Of a stretch of DNA of 55,439 nt, positions 17,232 to 25,630 are shown in pieces (position 1 is the first letter of the stretch; each line of letters opens with the position of its first letter). The translations under genes and the position numbers were made by a program. This DNA is from an uncultured Lachnospiraceae bacterium. Its GTDB lineage: Bacteria; Bacillota; Clostridia; Lachnospirales; Lachnospiraceae. The notes under the pieces are model-generated. The model was not told the origin of the DNA. It saw only the letters and a list, made by a program, of their open reading frames with translations, and searched no databases. The stretch is from assembly GCA_947630595.1 (NCBI GenBank), contig CANRIG010000011.1, forward strand, positions 1-55,439. The letters run 5' to 3'.

Positions 17232-18083
17232 TCAGTTTAACAATATTTCTTCGAGTAACTCTTCTGGTCCCACATACTGTATCTCATCCGCCATCTCTGC
17301 CCATCCCACACAAGCCGCCATCGTATACGTTTCTGTCTCCCGCAGCAGAAAATCAAGCGGCTCCTGGCTTTCTGTGTCCGTCACCTGAAACGGAACCGCT
17401 TCTGATTTCATACCCTCCGCCGCTTCACCGGACATCAACGGCAGATACCCGGCAAAATTCGCCCGATCCACGCCGTAGCCGAGTCCCCGCCCGTCGCGTT
17501 TAACGAAAGCCTCTTTCAAAGACCACAAAAGCCGCAGCTGACGTTCCCGCTCCTGCTCCGGCAATCCCTGCAAAACGCGCCATTCATCGGCATGACAGAC
17601 CTTTTTGGCCAGCGGCTCCCGGTAGGAAAATTTTCGTTCCACGTCAATCCCGCAGACCACAGGATCAATCATACAGGCGCAGGCTGTCCGGCAGTGGCTG
17701 AGGCTGAACTGCAGCCAAGGATATGCACTGCTGTAGGGCTTACCCCATTCGCCGCGGCGCACGACAAGCTCGTCCAGAGAAAGGCCGCATTCCCGGCGAA
17801 TTCCGTACGCCAGCAGACCCCAGGCCAGCACATGATCCGCCGACGGTCTGCGGGCATTTTTCCGCGCATCCGCATCGCCAGACTCCGGCTCCGGGTTTTC
17901 TTTGCCGGAATCCCCACCGCCAGCTTTCCACTCCGGCTTTTCCATGCCGGAATCCTCATTGTTAGCTTTCCGCTCCGGCTTTTCCGCATAAATATCTTCC
18001 TTAAATTGCGGCAGGAGCGCTGTCGTGCGCTCCTGCAATACCCGGTATCGGTCCGGGCTGCCGTATTCACAGATATAAATCAT
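17232..18083 (-). CDS. Sfp-type 4'-phosphopantetheinyl transferase with repeat insertion
   Basis: 283 residues. Core motifs are present: SLSHC, the Mg-binding GIDVE (about 168-172) and WSLKEAFVKRDGRGLGYG. The enzyme attaches phosphopantetheine from CoA to a serine of carrier proteins. Residues 34-75 are three tandem 14-residue repeats rich in E, K, G and P (EKPERKANNEDSGM-like), placed between the short N-terminal strand and the catalytic core, where relatives have a loop. No NRPS, PKS or carrier protein is in the window, so the partner is unknown. ATG at 18083; the ribosome site is weak. Confidence 0.85.
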   Translation of the reverse strand: MIYICEYGSPDRYRVLQERTTALLPQFKEDIYAEKPERKANNEDSGMEKPEWKAGGGDSGKENPEPESGDADARKNARRPSADHVLAWGLLAYGIRRECGLSLDELVVRRGEWGKPYSSAYPWLQFSLSHCRTACACMIDPVVCGIDVERKFSYREPLAKKVCHADEWRVLQGLPEQERERQLRLLWSLKEAFVKRDGRGLGYGVDRANFAGYLPLMSGEAAEGMKSEAVPFQVTDTESQEPLDFLLRETETYTMAACVGWAEMADEIQYVGPEELLEEILLN

Positions 18084-18179
18084 AGCATTTTCTCATCAGA
18101 GCCATCTCAAAAGATATTGTCCACAGTATAGCAATCCTGCCTGCAAATGTCAACTTCTTTGCCGTTTCTGCGGCAAATA

Positions 18180-18833
18180 CTACGCGTCATTTTCGCCAAA
18201 CCGCGCCTCAAACTCCGCGCGCAGCTTTTCCAGCGCCCGCTTTTCCAGCCTTGAGACATACGAGCGGCTGATGCCCAGGCTGGCCGCGATCTCCCGCTGC
18301 GTCCGTTCCTGCCGCCCGCACAGCCCATAGCGCTCGCAGATCACCCGCAGCTCCCGCTCGTTCAGCACATCGCCGATGCATTCCCGCAGGAACTGAACGT
18401 TTTTCTGTGTCTCCAGATTTTCCAGCACATCAAACGGCTCGCTCTCCAGCACATCCATCAGCCGCAGCTCGCGCCCCTCCTGGTCGATGCCGATTTTCTC
18501 ATACATTGATACCTCGCGCGTCAGCTTTTTGCGGGAGCGCAGCATCATCAGCAGTTCATTTTCAATGCATCGGGCCGCATACGTGGCCAGACGGTTGTTT
18601 TTTTCGCTGTCAAAGGTCATGACGGCCTTGATCAGGCCGATGATTCCGATCGAAATCAGGTCGTCCGGGTCCTGTTCCGGCGCCTGATACTTTTTTGCAA
18701 CGTGCGCAACCAGTCTTAGATTGTGCTCAATCAGCAGATTCCGCGCTTCGATATCCCCTTCCTTATATTTCGCCAGATAGTATTTCTCATCCTCCGGAGA
18801 AAGCGGCTTCTTAAATGTCTTCAAAAAAAGCAC
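18180..18833 (-). CDS. sigK: Sporulation sigma factor SigK
   Basis: 217 residues with sigma regions 2 (LIEHNLRLVAHVAKKY; DLISIGIIGLIKAV; RLATYAARCIENELLM) and 4 (ERTQREIAASLGISRSYVSRLEKRAL). Similarity is closer to SigK than SigE. It directs late mother-cell gene expression in sporulation. The protein begins only about ten residues before the conserved PLSPEDEKYYL, with an in-frame TAA shortly upstream, so the cleavable pro-sequence of Bacillus SigK is absent. The gene is uninterrupted (no skin element). The start is GTG at 18833 or TTG at 18824; the latter has AGAGGTG placed better. Confidence 0.9.
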   Translation of the reverse strand: MLFLKTFKKPLSPEDEKYYLAKYKEGDIEARNLLIEHNLRLVAHVAKKYQAPEQDPDDLISIGIIGLIKAVMTFDSEKNNRLATYAARCIENELLMMLRSRKKLTREVSMYEKIGIDQEGRELRLMDVLESEPFDVLENLETQKNVQFLRECIGDVLNERELRVICERYGLCGRQERTQREIAASLGISRSYVSRLEKRALEKLRAEFEARFGENDA

Positions 18834-18836
18834 CTC

Positions 18837-18874
18837 TAAGCGGTTTTATGATATTTTATGATATCTCCCGCTTA
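18837..18874. promoter_or_regulatory. Inverted repeat upstream of sigK
   Basis: TAAGCGG and CCGCTTA flank a direct repeat of ATATCATAAA. It overlaps the probable promoter and ribosome-site region. It could be a protein site or a leader hairpin; no specific regulator is evident. Confidence 0.4.
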
Positions 18875-18941
18875 AAAGTGCTTTTCCACGCTTTTGCTTT
18901 TTCCTGTCACGGACACGCTCCGCAGTGGTTTCCATATATTC

Positions 18942-18985
18942 ATTCTGACCCTGCGCCGATTATATTCTGACTCTGCGCCGATTAT
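18942..18985. repeat. 22-bp tandem duplication at the stop of the DUF4143 ATPase gene
   Basis: ATTCTGAC(C/T)CTGCGCCGATTAT occurs at 18942-18963 and 18964-18985. The second unit contains the stop codon of the ATPase gene. Confidence 0.8.
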
Positions 18986-20277
18986 GCTTCGAGAATCTTC
19001 GGGTCGAGAAGAAAATCATAAATATTCACGGTCAAAATGCCGTAGTCGTCATAATACGGCTGCACGATGTCTCTCGTAATGATCATTTTCCGGAAAGAAT
19101 CGTCAATCTTTCGGAACGGTCTGATTTTCTGACTGCGTTTTGCCTCATCCGGCAGGGAATACGCCGACTGGATATAATACCGGGAAGAACCGAGATTGCA
19201 CACAAAATCGACTTCCAGCTGTCTGCGGCTTATCCTGCCCTCACGATCTTTCTCTGCGACCGGCACAACGCCAACGTCCACGCTGTAACCGCGCATGCGC
19301 AGTTCATTGTAGATCACATTCTCCATGGAATGAGTCTGCTCAAACTGCCGAAAGTTAATTCTGGCGTTGCGAAGTCCCAGATCAGAAAAATAATATTTCT
19401 TCGGAGTCTCCATATACGCCTTTCCCTTAATGTCATACCTCTGCGCCGATTCAATCAGGAAAGAGTCCTCAAAGCAGTCCAGATATTTCTTGATGGTCTT
19501 GGAAGTAATTCTGGATTTCTTTACCGTTCTGAACGTGTTCTTCAGCTTTTCCGGATTGGTCAGGGAACCGATGGCAGAAGAAAGGATATTCAGCAGATCT
19601 TCCAGCTCCCAGAGGTTCTTAATGCGGTTGCGTCTGGAAATATCCTGAATATAAATTTCGCTAAACAGATTCTGCAGCGCCGCAGCCTTGTCGCCGGCGC
19701 CCTCGCGAAGCACCACAAGCGGAATGCCGCCATAAAGCATATATTCAGACAGTCCCATATACGGATCGCCCCTGTACACGGACATAAACTCCGCAAAGCT
19801 CAGCGGGTACATGTGAATCTCATCTCCGCGGCCGGCAAACTCCGTCGCAATATCTTTGGACAGGAATTTCGCGTTACTTCCGGTTACGAACACATCCATA
19901 TTTTCCCTGCGCAGATAGCCGTTTAATACGGCTTCAAAGCAATCCATCATCTGCACTTCATCCAGAAGCAGGTAGTACATGCCGTCGTCCGTCACCCTGG
20001 AGCGGATATATTCCATGAACTTCTCCGGGTCTGCTCCGCGTTTTTCCTTTTCGATCCGAATCAGGTTTTCACCAATCAAATGCAGGTCGTCCGCCGAATC
20101 AAATGCAAAGCGAATAATGTGATCCGCCCCGACGCCGGACTCCAGCAAATGGTGATAGAAAATGTGATTCAGCAGATAGGATTTCCCACATCTGCGGATG
20201 CCGGTAATCACCTTGATCAGTCCGTTGTGCTTTCTCTTAATCAGTTTATCCAGGTAAAAATCTCTGCGAATTTCCAT
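18982..20277 (-). CDS. AAA ATPase with DUF4143 C-terminus
   Basis: 431 residues. P-loop GIRRCGKSYLL and Walker B YYLLLDEVQMM lie in an AAA_14 ATPase, with sensor VFVTGSN. The C-terminal DUF4143 part includes YYFSDLGLRNARINFRQ and LEVDFVC near the end. Many Clostridia carry several such stand-alone proteins of unknown role. It is not closely related to the DUF234 ATPase at 13.5-14.9 kb. ATG with AGGAGG nine bases upstream. Fold-back copy C lies just upstream. Confidence 0.82.
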   Translation of the reverse strand: MEIRRDFYLDKLIKRKHNGLIKVITGIRRCGKSYLLNHIFYHHLLESGVGADHIIRFAFDSADDLHLIGENLIRIEKEKRGADPEKFMEYIRSRVTDDGMYYLLLDEVQMMDCFEAVLNGYLRRENMDVFVTGSNAKFLSKDIATEFAGRGDEIHMYPLSFAEFMSVYRGDPYMGLSEYMLYGGIPLVVLREGAGDKAAALQNLFSEIYIQDISRRNRIKNLWELEDLLNILSSAIGSLTNPEKLKNTFRTVKKSRITSKTIKKYLDCFEDSFLIESAQRYDIKGKAYMETPKKYYFSDLGLRNARINFRQFEQTHSMENVIYNELRMRGYSVDVGVVPVAEKDREGRISRRQLEVDFVCNLGSSRYYIQSAYSLPDEAKRSQKIRPFRKIDDSFRKMIITRDIVQPYYDDYGILTVNIYDFLLDPKILEA

Positions 20278-20367
20278 GCGGAAGCCTCCTTAGGAAAGAT
20301 TTCTGCAACCTGATACAGTTTTCCGTCCTGCAGCTTCCCCACTGTCTTTACGCAAGAATACCAGACA

Positions 20368-20491
20368 GGGCTTGGCACAATCCAGTTGTACACATGTCTG
20401 AGGCATCTGTCTGATCTGAGGCGGATGCAGTCCGCCGCAGGCAGACAGATATAGCGAAGACTAAGTGAACAACTGGATTTGTGACAAGCCC
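20368..20491. repeat. Dispersed fold-back element, copy C (opposite orientation)
   Basis: Core shared with copies A and B in reverse complement (CTGAGGCGGATGCAGTCCGCC). Inner arms are TTGTACAC (20386-20393) and GTGAACAA (20465-20472). The outer arms, GGGCTTG(G/T)CACAA(A)TCCAG and its complement, pair well with each other but do not resemble the outer arms of A or B. It lies between the livF stop and the ATPase start. Confidence 0.78.
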
Positions 20492-20508
20492 GTCGCATTT
20501 CATACTTT

Positions 20509-21207
20509 TCAGTTCCCGAGATACGCCTCGCGCACCTTCTCATTTACAAGCAGCTCCGCGCCGCTGCCGGTCATCGTGATGCTGCCGGTCTCCATGACGT
20601 AACCGATGTCGGCCGTGCGCAGCGCCATGTTCGCGTTCTGCTCGATCAGCAGGATGGTCACGCCCTGCCGGTGAATCTCCCGGATGATGTCGAAAATGCC
20701 CTGCACGATCAGAGGCGCCAGGCCCAGCGAGGGCTCGTCCATCATGATCAGCTTGGGGCGGCTCATCAGCGCCCGCGCCACCGCCAGCATCTGCTGCTCG
20801 CCGCCGGAGAGCGTGCCGCCGGCCTGCCAGTGGCGTTCCTTCAGGCGCGGGAACAGGTCGTAGACCCAGTTCAGGTCGTCCTCGAGGCTGTCTTTGCGCA
20901 TGTAGGCGCCGATCTTGAGGTTCTCCAACACCGTCAGGTCCGGGAAGATTTTCCGGCCCTCCGGCACCAGGGTGATGCCACGGGCCACGATGTCGTTCGT
21001 ATCCTTGCCCGTGATGTTCTCGCCCAGGAAATTGATGCTGCCGGACGCGGGCTTCACCAGGGAAACGATCGAGCGCAGCGTCGTCGACTTGCCGGCGCCG
21101 TTCGCGCCGATCAGCGTGACGATGCTGTTCTCCGGCACCTCGAAGCTGATGCCCTTGACGGCCTCGATGCCGCCGTAATTTACTTTCAGATTCTCTACTT
21201 TAAGCAT
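20509..21207 (-). CDS. livF: Branched-chain amino acid ABC transporter ATP-binding protein LivF
   Basis: 232 residues. Walker A GANGAGKST, signature LSGGEQQML, Walker B LIMMDEPSLGLAP, H-loop in LLIEQNANMAL. The GLAP ending of Walker B is typical of LivF. It energises import with LivG. ATG at 21207 overlaps livG by eight bases. Confidence 0.94.
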   Translation of the reverse strand: MLKVENLKVNYGGIEAVKGISFEVPENSIVTLIGANGAGKSTTLRSIVSLVKPASGSINFLGENITGKDTNDIVARGITLVPEGRKIFPDLTVLENLKIGAYMRKDSLEDDLNWVYDLFPRLKERHWQAGGTLSGGEQQMLAVARALMSRPKLIMMDEPSLGLAPLIVQGIFDIIREIHRQGVTILLIEQNANMALRTADIGYVMETGSITMTGSGAELLVNEKVREAYLGN

Positions 21208-22042
21208 CCTGACTCACCCCCAGATACGCTTCAATGACGTGCGGATTGTTCTGCACTTCCTCCGGCGTGCCGTGCGCCAGCAGCTTGCCGAAATCCAGCA
21301 CGTACACGCGGTCGGAAATCCGCATGACAAGGTCCATGTGGTGCTCGATGATAAAAATCGTCAGTTTGTATTCGTCGCGGATCTGACGGATAAAATCGGC
21401 CAGCTCCTGCGTCTCCTGCGGGTTCATGCCGGCCGCCGGCTCGTCGAGCAGCAGCAGCTTCGGATTCGTCGCCAGCGCACGCGCGATCTCGAGGCGGCGC
21501 TGGATGCCGTAGGGCAGGGAGCCCGCGATCTCGTCCCTGAGGTGGTCGAGGTGCTGCATTTTCAGAAGCTCCAGCGTCTCCGCGCGCATCCGCGCCTCCT
21601 CCGCATGGTTGAGGCGGAACGTCGCCGTCAGCAGGTTCTGCTTCGCCCGCATGTGCTTGGCGATGAGGACGTTCTCAAAGACCGTCATCGTGGAAAACAG
21701 GCGGATGTTCTGGAACGTGCGCGCGATGCCCTCTTTCGTGATCTTATCCGGGGTCGGGACAAGGCGCTTCGTGTATTTGCCGACGTTTTCGCCCTTGTAC
21801 AGCTTTTTCATTTTGCCGTGCGGATAGCTCTCCACCAGCTCCTTACCATAAAAGGAAACCGCGCCGTTGCTCGGCTCGTAAACGCCGGTGATGCAGTTGA
21901 AGGCCGTCGTCTTGCCGGCGCCGTTGGGGCCGATCAGGGCCACGATCTCGCCTTCGTTGACCTCGAGGGAGAGGTTATCCACGGCCACCACGCCGCCGAA
22001 CTGCATGGTAATGTCGCTTACACGGAGGACATTTGTGCTCAT
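21200..22042 (-). CDS. livG: Branched-chain amino acid ABC transporter ATP-binding protein LivG
   Basis: 280 residues. Walker A GPNGAGKTT, signature LPYGIQRRLEIARAL, Walker B LLLLDEPAAGMNPQE, H-loop IIEHHMDLVM. The extra helical segment after the Q-loop and the AAGMNP ending mark LivG rather than LivF. It overlaps the livM stop by four bases (ATGA). AGGAGG seven bases upstream. Confidence 0.94.
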   Translation of the reverse strand: MSTNVLRVSDITMQFGGVVAVDNLSLEVNEGEIVALIGPNGAGKTTAFNCITGVYEPSNGAVSFYGKELVESYPHGKMKKLYKGENVGKYTKRLVPTPDKITKEGIARTFQNIRLFSTMTVFENVLIAKHMRAKQNLLTATFRLNHAEEARMRAETLELLKMQHLDHLRDEIAGSLPYGIQRRLEIARALATNPKLLLLDEPAAGMNPQETQELADFIRQIRDEYKLTIFIIEHHMDLVMRISDRVYVLDFGKLLAHGTPEEVQNNPHVIEAYLGVSQDA

Positions 22043-23106
22043 TGTTTAACCTCCTTCTTTTTCCCGAGATTTTTGAAAAACCGGCAGATGCCGTCGACGG
22101 AGAACTCCCGGTCGCCCATAATGCCCCTGCGGGCAAAGAGCACAATCACCATGATGATAACCGAGAACACGACCTTGCGGAAACCGGAGCGCAGCAGCGG
22201 CACCTTGAAGCCGCCGATGGTCATCTCCGTGTCCAGGAAGCGCAGCCACCACTCGGAGCTCGCGATAAACAGAAACGACGCCAGGCAGCTTCCGGTCACG
22301 GAGCCGAGGCCGCCGATCACCACGATCAGCAGAATCTCGTACGTCATCGAGGACTTGAAGGTCATCGCCTGAATCGAGGTCTGGTACATCGCCAGCAGGC
22401 CGCCGCCCACGCCCGCGAAGAACGAGGAGACGCAGAACGCCATCCGTTTGTGCTTCGCCAGGTTGATGCCCATGGCCTCGGCCGCGATCTCATCGTCGCG
22501 GATGGCCTTAAAGGCGCGCCCGTACGAGGAATTGATCATCAACACCATCACGCCGATACAGGCCGCCGAGACCAGGAACGGGAACAGCGTCGTCGAAAAG
22601 GTCGGATATTTGCGCAGCATGTTGGAGCCGTTCGTGACCACGCCCAGCTTGTCCCACTGGAAGAACGCGCGGATGATCTCCGCGAAGCCGAGCGTCGCGA
22701 TCGCCAGGTAGTCGCTTTTCAGGCGCAGCACCGGCAGGCCGATCAGCCATGCGCACAGCGCCGCCAGCAGGCCGGAGGCCAGCAGGCCCACGAAAACCGG
22801 CACCGAAAACTGAATGATGCCGCCGTCAAAATACATGTACACGGAGGCGCGGTCCGCCACCGGGATCGTCAGCACCGCGTACGCGTATGCGCCGATCAGC
22901 ATGAAACCGGCCTGGCCCAGGGAAAACAGGCCCGTGAAGCCGTTCAGCAGGTTCATGGAAACCGCCACCAGCGAATAGATGCAGCCCTTTTTCAGCACCG
23001 CCAGCGCGATGTGGGTCGGAGGCAGCATCCGCTCCAGCACTACGATGATCACAATCAGCGCCAGAAACAGAATGGCGGAAATCGTCATACTTTTCTTTTT
23101 ACTCAT
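22039..23106 (-). CDS. livM: Branched-chain amino acid ABC transporter permease LivM
   Basis: 355 residues with multiple transmembrane helices and the permease signature (AIRDDEIAAEAMGINLAKHKRMAF). Forms the channel with LivH. A GTG precedes by one codon; the ATG at 23106 is nine bases from AGGAGG and is preferred. Confidence 0.92.
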   Translation of the reverse strand: MSKKKSMTISAILFLALIVIIVVLERMLPPTHIALAVLKKGCIYSLVAVSMNLLNGFTGLFSLGQAGFMLIGAYAYAVLTIPVADRASVYMYFDGGIIQFSVPVFVGLLASGLLAALCAWLIGLPVLRLKSDYLAIATLGFAEIIRAFFQWDKLGVVTNGSNMLRKYPTFSTTLFPFLVSAACIGVMVLMINSSYGRAFKAIRDDEIAAEAMGINLAKHKRMAFCVSSFFAGVGGGLLAMYQTSIQAMTFKSSMTYEILLIVVIGGLGSVTGSCLASFLFIASSEWWLRFLDTEMTIGGFKVPLLRSGFRKVVFSVIIMVIVLFARRGIMGDREFSVDGICRFFKNLGKKKEVKQ

Positions 23107-23121
23107 CACAGCCGCCTCCTC

Positions 23122-24006
23122 TCAGACCTTATCGGTAGCGCCCTCGCCAAACAGACCGGTCGGTTTGACGATGAGGATGACGATCAGCAGCGCGAACGTA
23201 AACGCGTCGGAGAAGGTCGTCCACCCAAGGCCCTTGATGATGTTTTCACAGATACCGATGATAAACGCGCCGATGACCGCGCCCGGAATCGAGCCGATGC
23301 CGCCGAACACCGCCGCCACAAACGCCTTCAGTCCGGGCATGGCGCCGGAGGTCGGAACCACGGACGCATAGTTGGTAAAATACAGAAGCGAGCCCACCGC
23401 CGCCAGAAACGAACCGATGAGGAACGTCATGCTGATGACGTTGTCGACCTTGATGCCCATCAGACGGCTGGTCTCGAAATCGTTCGCCGCCGCCCGCATG
23501 GCCATGCCGATCTTGGTGTGGTTGATGAGCTGCATCAGCGCAAACACAAGCACGATCGTCAGCACCGGCGTTACCAGCGTCACCATCTTGGTGGTCGCGG
23601 GGCCGATCTGCACGGTGCCGGAGATAAACGGAATCGCCGGATAGGTCTGCGCCAGGCCGCCGGTCACGTAAAGCGCCAGATTCTGCAGCAGATAGGACAC
23701 GCCGATGGCCGAAATCATGACGGACATGCGCGGCGCGTTGCGCAGGGGCTTATAGGCCGCCCGCTCCACGAGCAGGCCGAGCGCCACCGTCACCACCAGC
23801 GTCAGCGGGATCGACAGATACAGCGGCATCGACGTCGTCGCATACACGGTCACGAGCGCCGCCACCATGAAAATATCGCCGTGCGCAAAGTTGATCAGGC
23901 GCAGGATGCCGTACACCATCGTGTATCCGATCGCAATCAGCGCATACTGGCCGCCGACCGAAATGCCCGCCAGCAGGTACGGCAGATTCTTGCTAATAAA
24001 ATCCAT
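23122..24006 (-). CDS. livH: Branched-chain amino acid ABC transporter permease LivH
   Basis: 294 residues, about eight transmembrane helices. The family blocks GGQYALIAIGYTMVYGILRLINFAHGD at the N-terminus and FVAAVFGGIGSIPGAVIGAFIIG in the second half are clear. GGGAGGAG before the ATG. First of the translated transport block after the livJ terminator. Confidence 0.93.
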   Translation of the reverse strand: MDFISKNLPYLLAGISVGGQYALIAIGYTMVYGILRLINFAHGDIFMVAALVTVYATTSMPLYLSIPLTLVVTVALGLLVERAAYKPLRNAPRMSVMISAIGVSYLLQNLALYVTGGLAQTYPAIPFISGTVQIGPATTKMVTLVTPVLTIVLVFALMQLINHTKIGMAMRAAANDFETSRLMGIKVDNVISMTFLIGSFLAAVGSLLYFTNYASVVPTSGAMPGLKAFVAAVFGGIGSIPGAVIGAFIIGICENIIKGLGWTTFSDAFTFALLIVILIVKPTGLFGEGATDKV

Positions 24007-24120
24007 GCTGGAACTCCTCCCTTATTTTCTCCTGGATATATCTCAAATCTTTTGTTTTATAGAGTACATGATACCGGAGGCTTTTCGGACGGAACCGCCG
24101 CAGTCCGCGGCGGCCCCGTG

Positions 24121-24153
24121 AAACAAAGAAGAGGCTGCCTGTTTCGCAGCCTC
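24121..24153 (-). terminator. Intercistronic terminator-like hairpin after livJ
   Basis: Minus strand GAGGCTGC, a 7-base loop, GCAGCCTC, then TTCTTTGTTT. A second GC-rich hairpin (CCGCCGC/GCGGCGG) follows before livH. Placed between the binding-protein gene and the permease, it would lower expression of livHMGF relative to livJ. Confidence 0.75.
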
Positions 24154-24189
24154 TGCCCTGCTCATTTCTGATTTTCGTCAGTCGCCGTT

Positions 24190-25353
24190 TTAGTTTACGC
24201 CCTGCTCCGCTACGAAGTCCCATGCGCCGGTCTCGGTGTTTGCGACCTTTACGTATGCGGTGTCGCGGATTGCGTCGCCGTTCTCAGACTCAAATGCGAT
24301 CTCGCCGGTCACGCCCGTGTAGGTGGTATCCCACAGAGCCTCGTTCACTGCCGCCGGATCGGTGGAGCCTGCGTTCTTCAGAGCCTCAAGCGCGGTGAAG
24401 TATGCATCGTAGCCCATCGCCGTCACTGCTGCGACCGTGTCGTCGCCGCCGTTGTTTGCCAGGTTGGTGCTGTCCGCATTGATCCACTCCTTGATGCCTG
24501 CATCAAATTCCTCGTTGCCGCCCTCCTGATAGAAGGTCGTAACGTAAACCTGAACATCCTTGCCCTCTGCCGCGTTGAGGATGACGTTGGAATCCCATGT
24601 GTCGCCTGCCAGAAGCGGAACAGACACGCCCTGGGATGCAGCGGTGTCGATGATCAGCTGAGCCGCCTCAGTAGAGGTCGGAGCAAAGATAACATCCACG
24701 CCCTCGTTGACCGCGGTCGTAATGTAGGATGTGAAGTCTGCGTTGCCCTCCGGGAACGTGTCGGAAATCACTTCGCCGCCAAGGCCCTCAAACGCCTCAG
24801 TGAAGTAATGGCCAAGGCCTGCGGAATAGTCGTCGCCGAGCTTGGTCAGCACGTATGCCTTGGACGCCTCGAAGTTGTCCTTTGCGAAGTTCGCCAGAAC
24901 GGTGCCCTGGAACGGGTCAAGGAAGCAGATACGGAAATAATGCGTATTGCCCTCGGTAACCTGCGGGTTGGTGCAGGTAACGCCGATCGCCGGAACGCCC
25001 GCCTGCGCAAAGGTATCGGATGCCGCGATTGCCGCACCGGAGCCATATGTACCGAGCACTACGGACACGCCGCGGCTCACCAGGTCTGCCGCCGCCGACG
25101 GAGCTTTCTCTGCGGAAGACTCGTTGTCCACGGTCTCCAGAACCACCTGATACTCTGTGCCGCCGATCTCCACGGTCGGGGCCACGCTGTTTGCGTACTG
25201 GATGCCGAGCGTCTCCTGCTTGCCGCCTGCGCCGTTGTCTCCGGAAGCCGGCTCAAACACGCCGATCTTCACAACATTTTCCTCTGCGGATACAGTCATT
25301 ACGCCGCCCAGGCACAGTGCTGCACACATCGCAAGTGCTACTAACTTTTTCAT
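24190..25353 (-). CDS. livJ: Branched-chain amino acid ABC transporter substrate-binding protein
   Basis: 387 residues. Signal peptide MKKLVALAMCAALCLGG...VSA-EEN (about 1-23). A Cys sits in the hydrophobic core but without a clear lipobox, so signal peptidase I processing is more likely. The periplasmic-binding type I fold is seen in VVKIGVFEPASGDNGAGGKQ, GVPAIGVTCTNPQVT and DVIFAPTSTEAAQLI. Exact amino-acid preference cannot be read from the sequence. ATG with AGGAGGT eight bases upstream. Confidence 0.92.
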   Translation of the reverse strand: MKKLVALAMCAALCLGGVMTVSAEENVVKIGVFEPASGDNGAGGKQETLGIQYANSVAPTVEIGGTEYQVVLETVDNESSAEKAPSAAADLVSRGVSVVLGTYGSGAAIAASDTFAQAGVPAIGVTCTNPQVTEGNTHYFRICFLDPFQGTVLANFAKDNFEASKAYVLTKLGDDYSAGLGHYFTEAFEGLGGEVISDTFPEGNADFTSYITTAVNEGVDVIFAPTSTEAAQLIIDTAASQGVSVPLLAGDTWDSNVILNAAEGKDVQVYVTTFYQEGGNEEFDAGIKEWINADSTNLANNGGDDTVAAVTAMGYDAYFTALEALKNAGSTDPAAVNEALWDTTYTGVTGEIAFESENGDAIRDTAYVKVANTETGAWDFVAEQGVN

Positions 25354-25416
25354 ACCAACTTACCTCCTATGTCTCTCTTTCTTGCAGTCCGGCGCGCATT
25401 TTCACAACGGCACACC

Positions 25417-25459
25417 GAACATACATGTTCATTTTAGCTTTCTTTTGTCCGTATTTCAA
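25417..25459 (-). promoter_or_regulatory. livJ promoter with adjoining palindrome
   Basis: Minus strand TTGAAA (25454-25459), 17 bases, TAAAAT (25431-25436). Immediately after the -10 is GAACAT-GT-ATGTTC (25417-25430), a perfect inverted repeat over the start site and a candidate operator. The leader is about 70 bases. Confidence 0.65.
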
Positions 25460-25540
25460 GGACTTTCGTCCGCTGTACAAAAAAAATACAATTTTCCGCC
25501 GCACGCGGACATTTGTGCGTAATGTCTTTTTCATGAATAC

Positions 25541-25591
25541 AAAAAACGGCCTCCGGCTTTTTCCGGATGCCCGGAATGCCGTCTGGCCGTT
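25541..25591 (-). terminator. Rho-independent terminator after the U32 gene
   Basis: Minus strand AACGGCC pairs with GGCCGTT around an inner CATCCGG/CCGGAGG hairpin, followed by a run of T (GTTTTTTGT). It closes the ireB operon. Confidence 0.8.
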
Positions 25592-25630
25592 CTTATTTTC
25601 TGCATGATTTCTGTGCGTTTCCCGCCCGCG

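Noticed and set aside
22033-24171. 712-codon plus-strand frame across livM and livH
   Set aside because: Extreme His/Gln/Arg composition, no ribosome site, and it opposes two clear permease genes.
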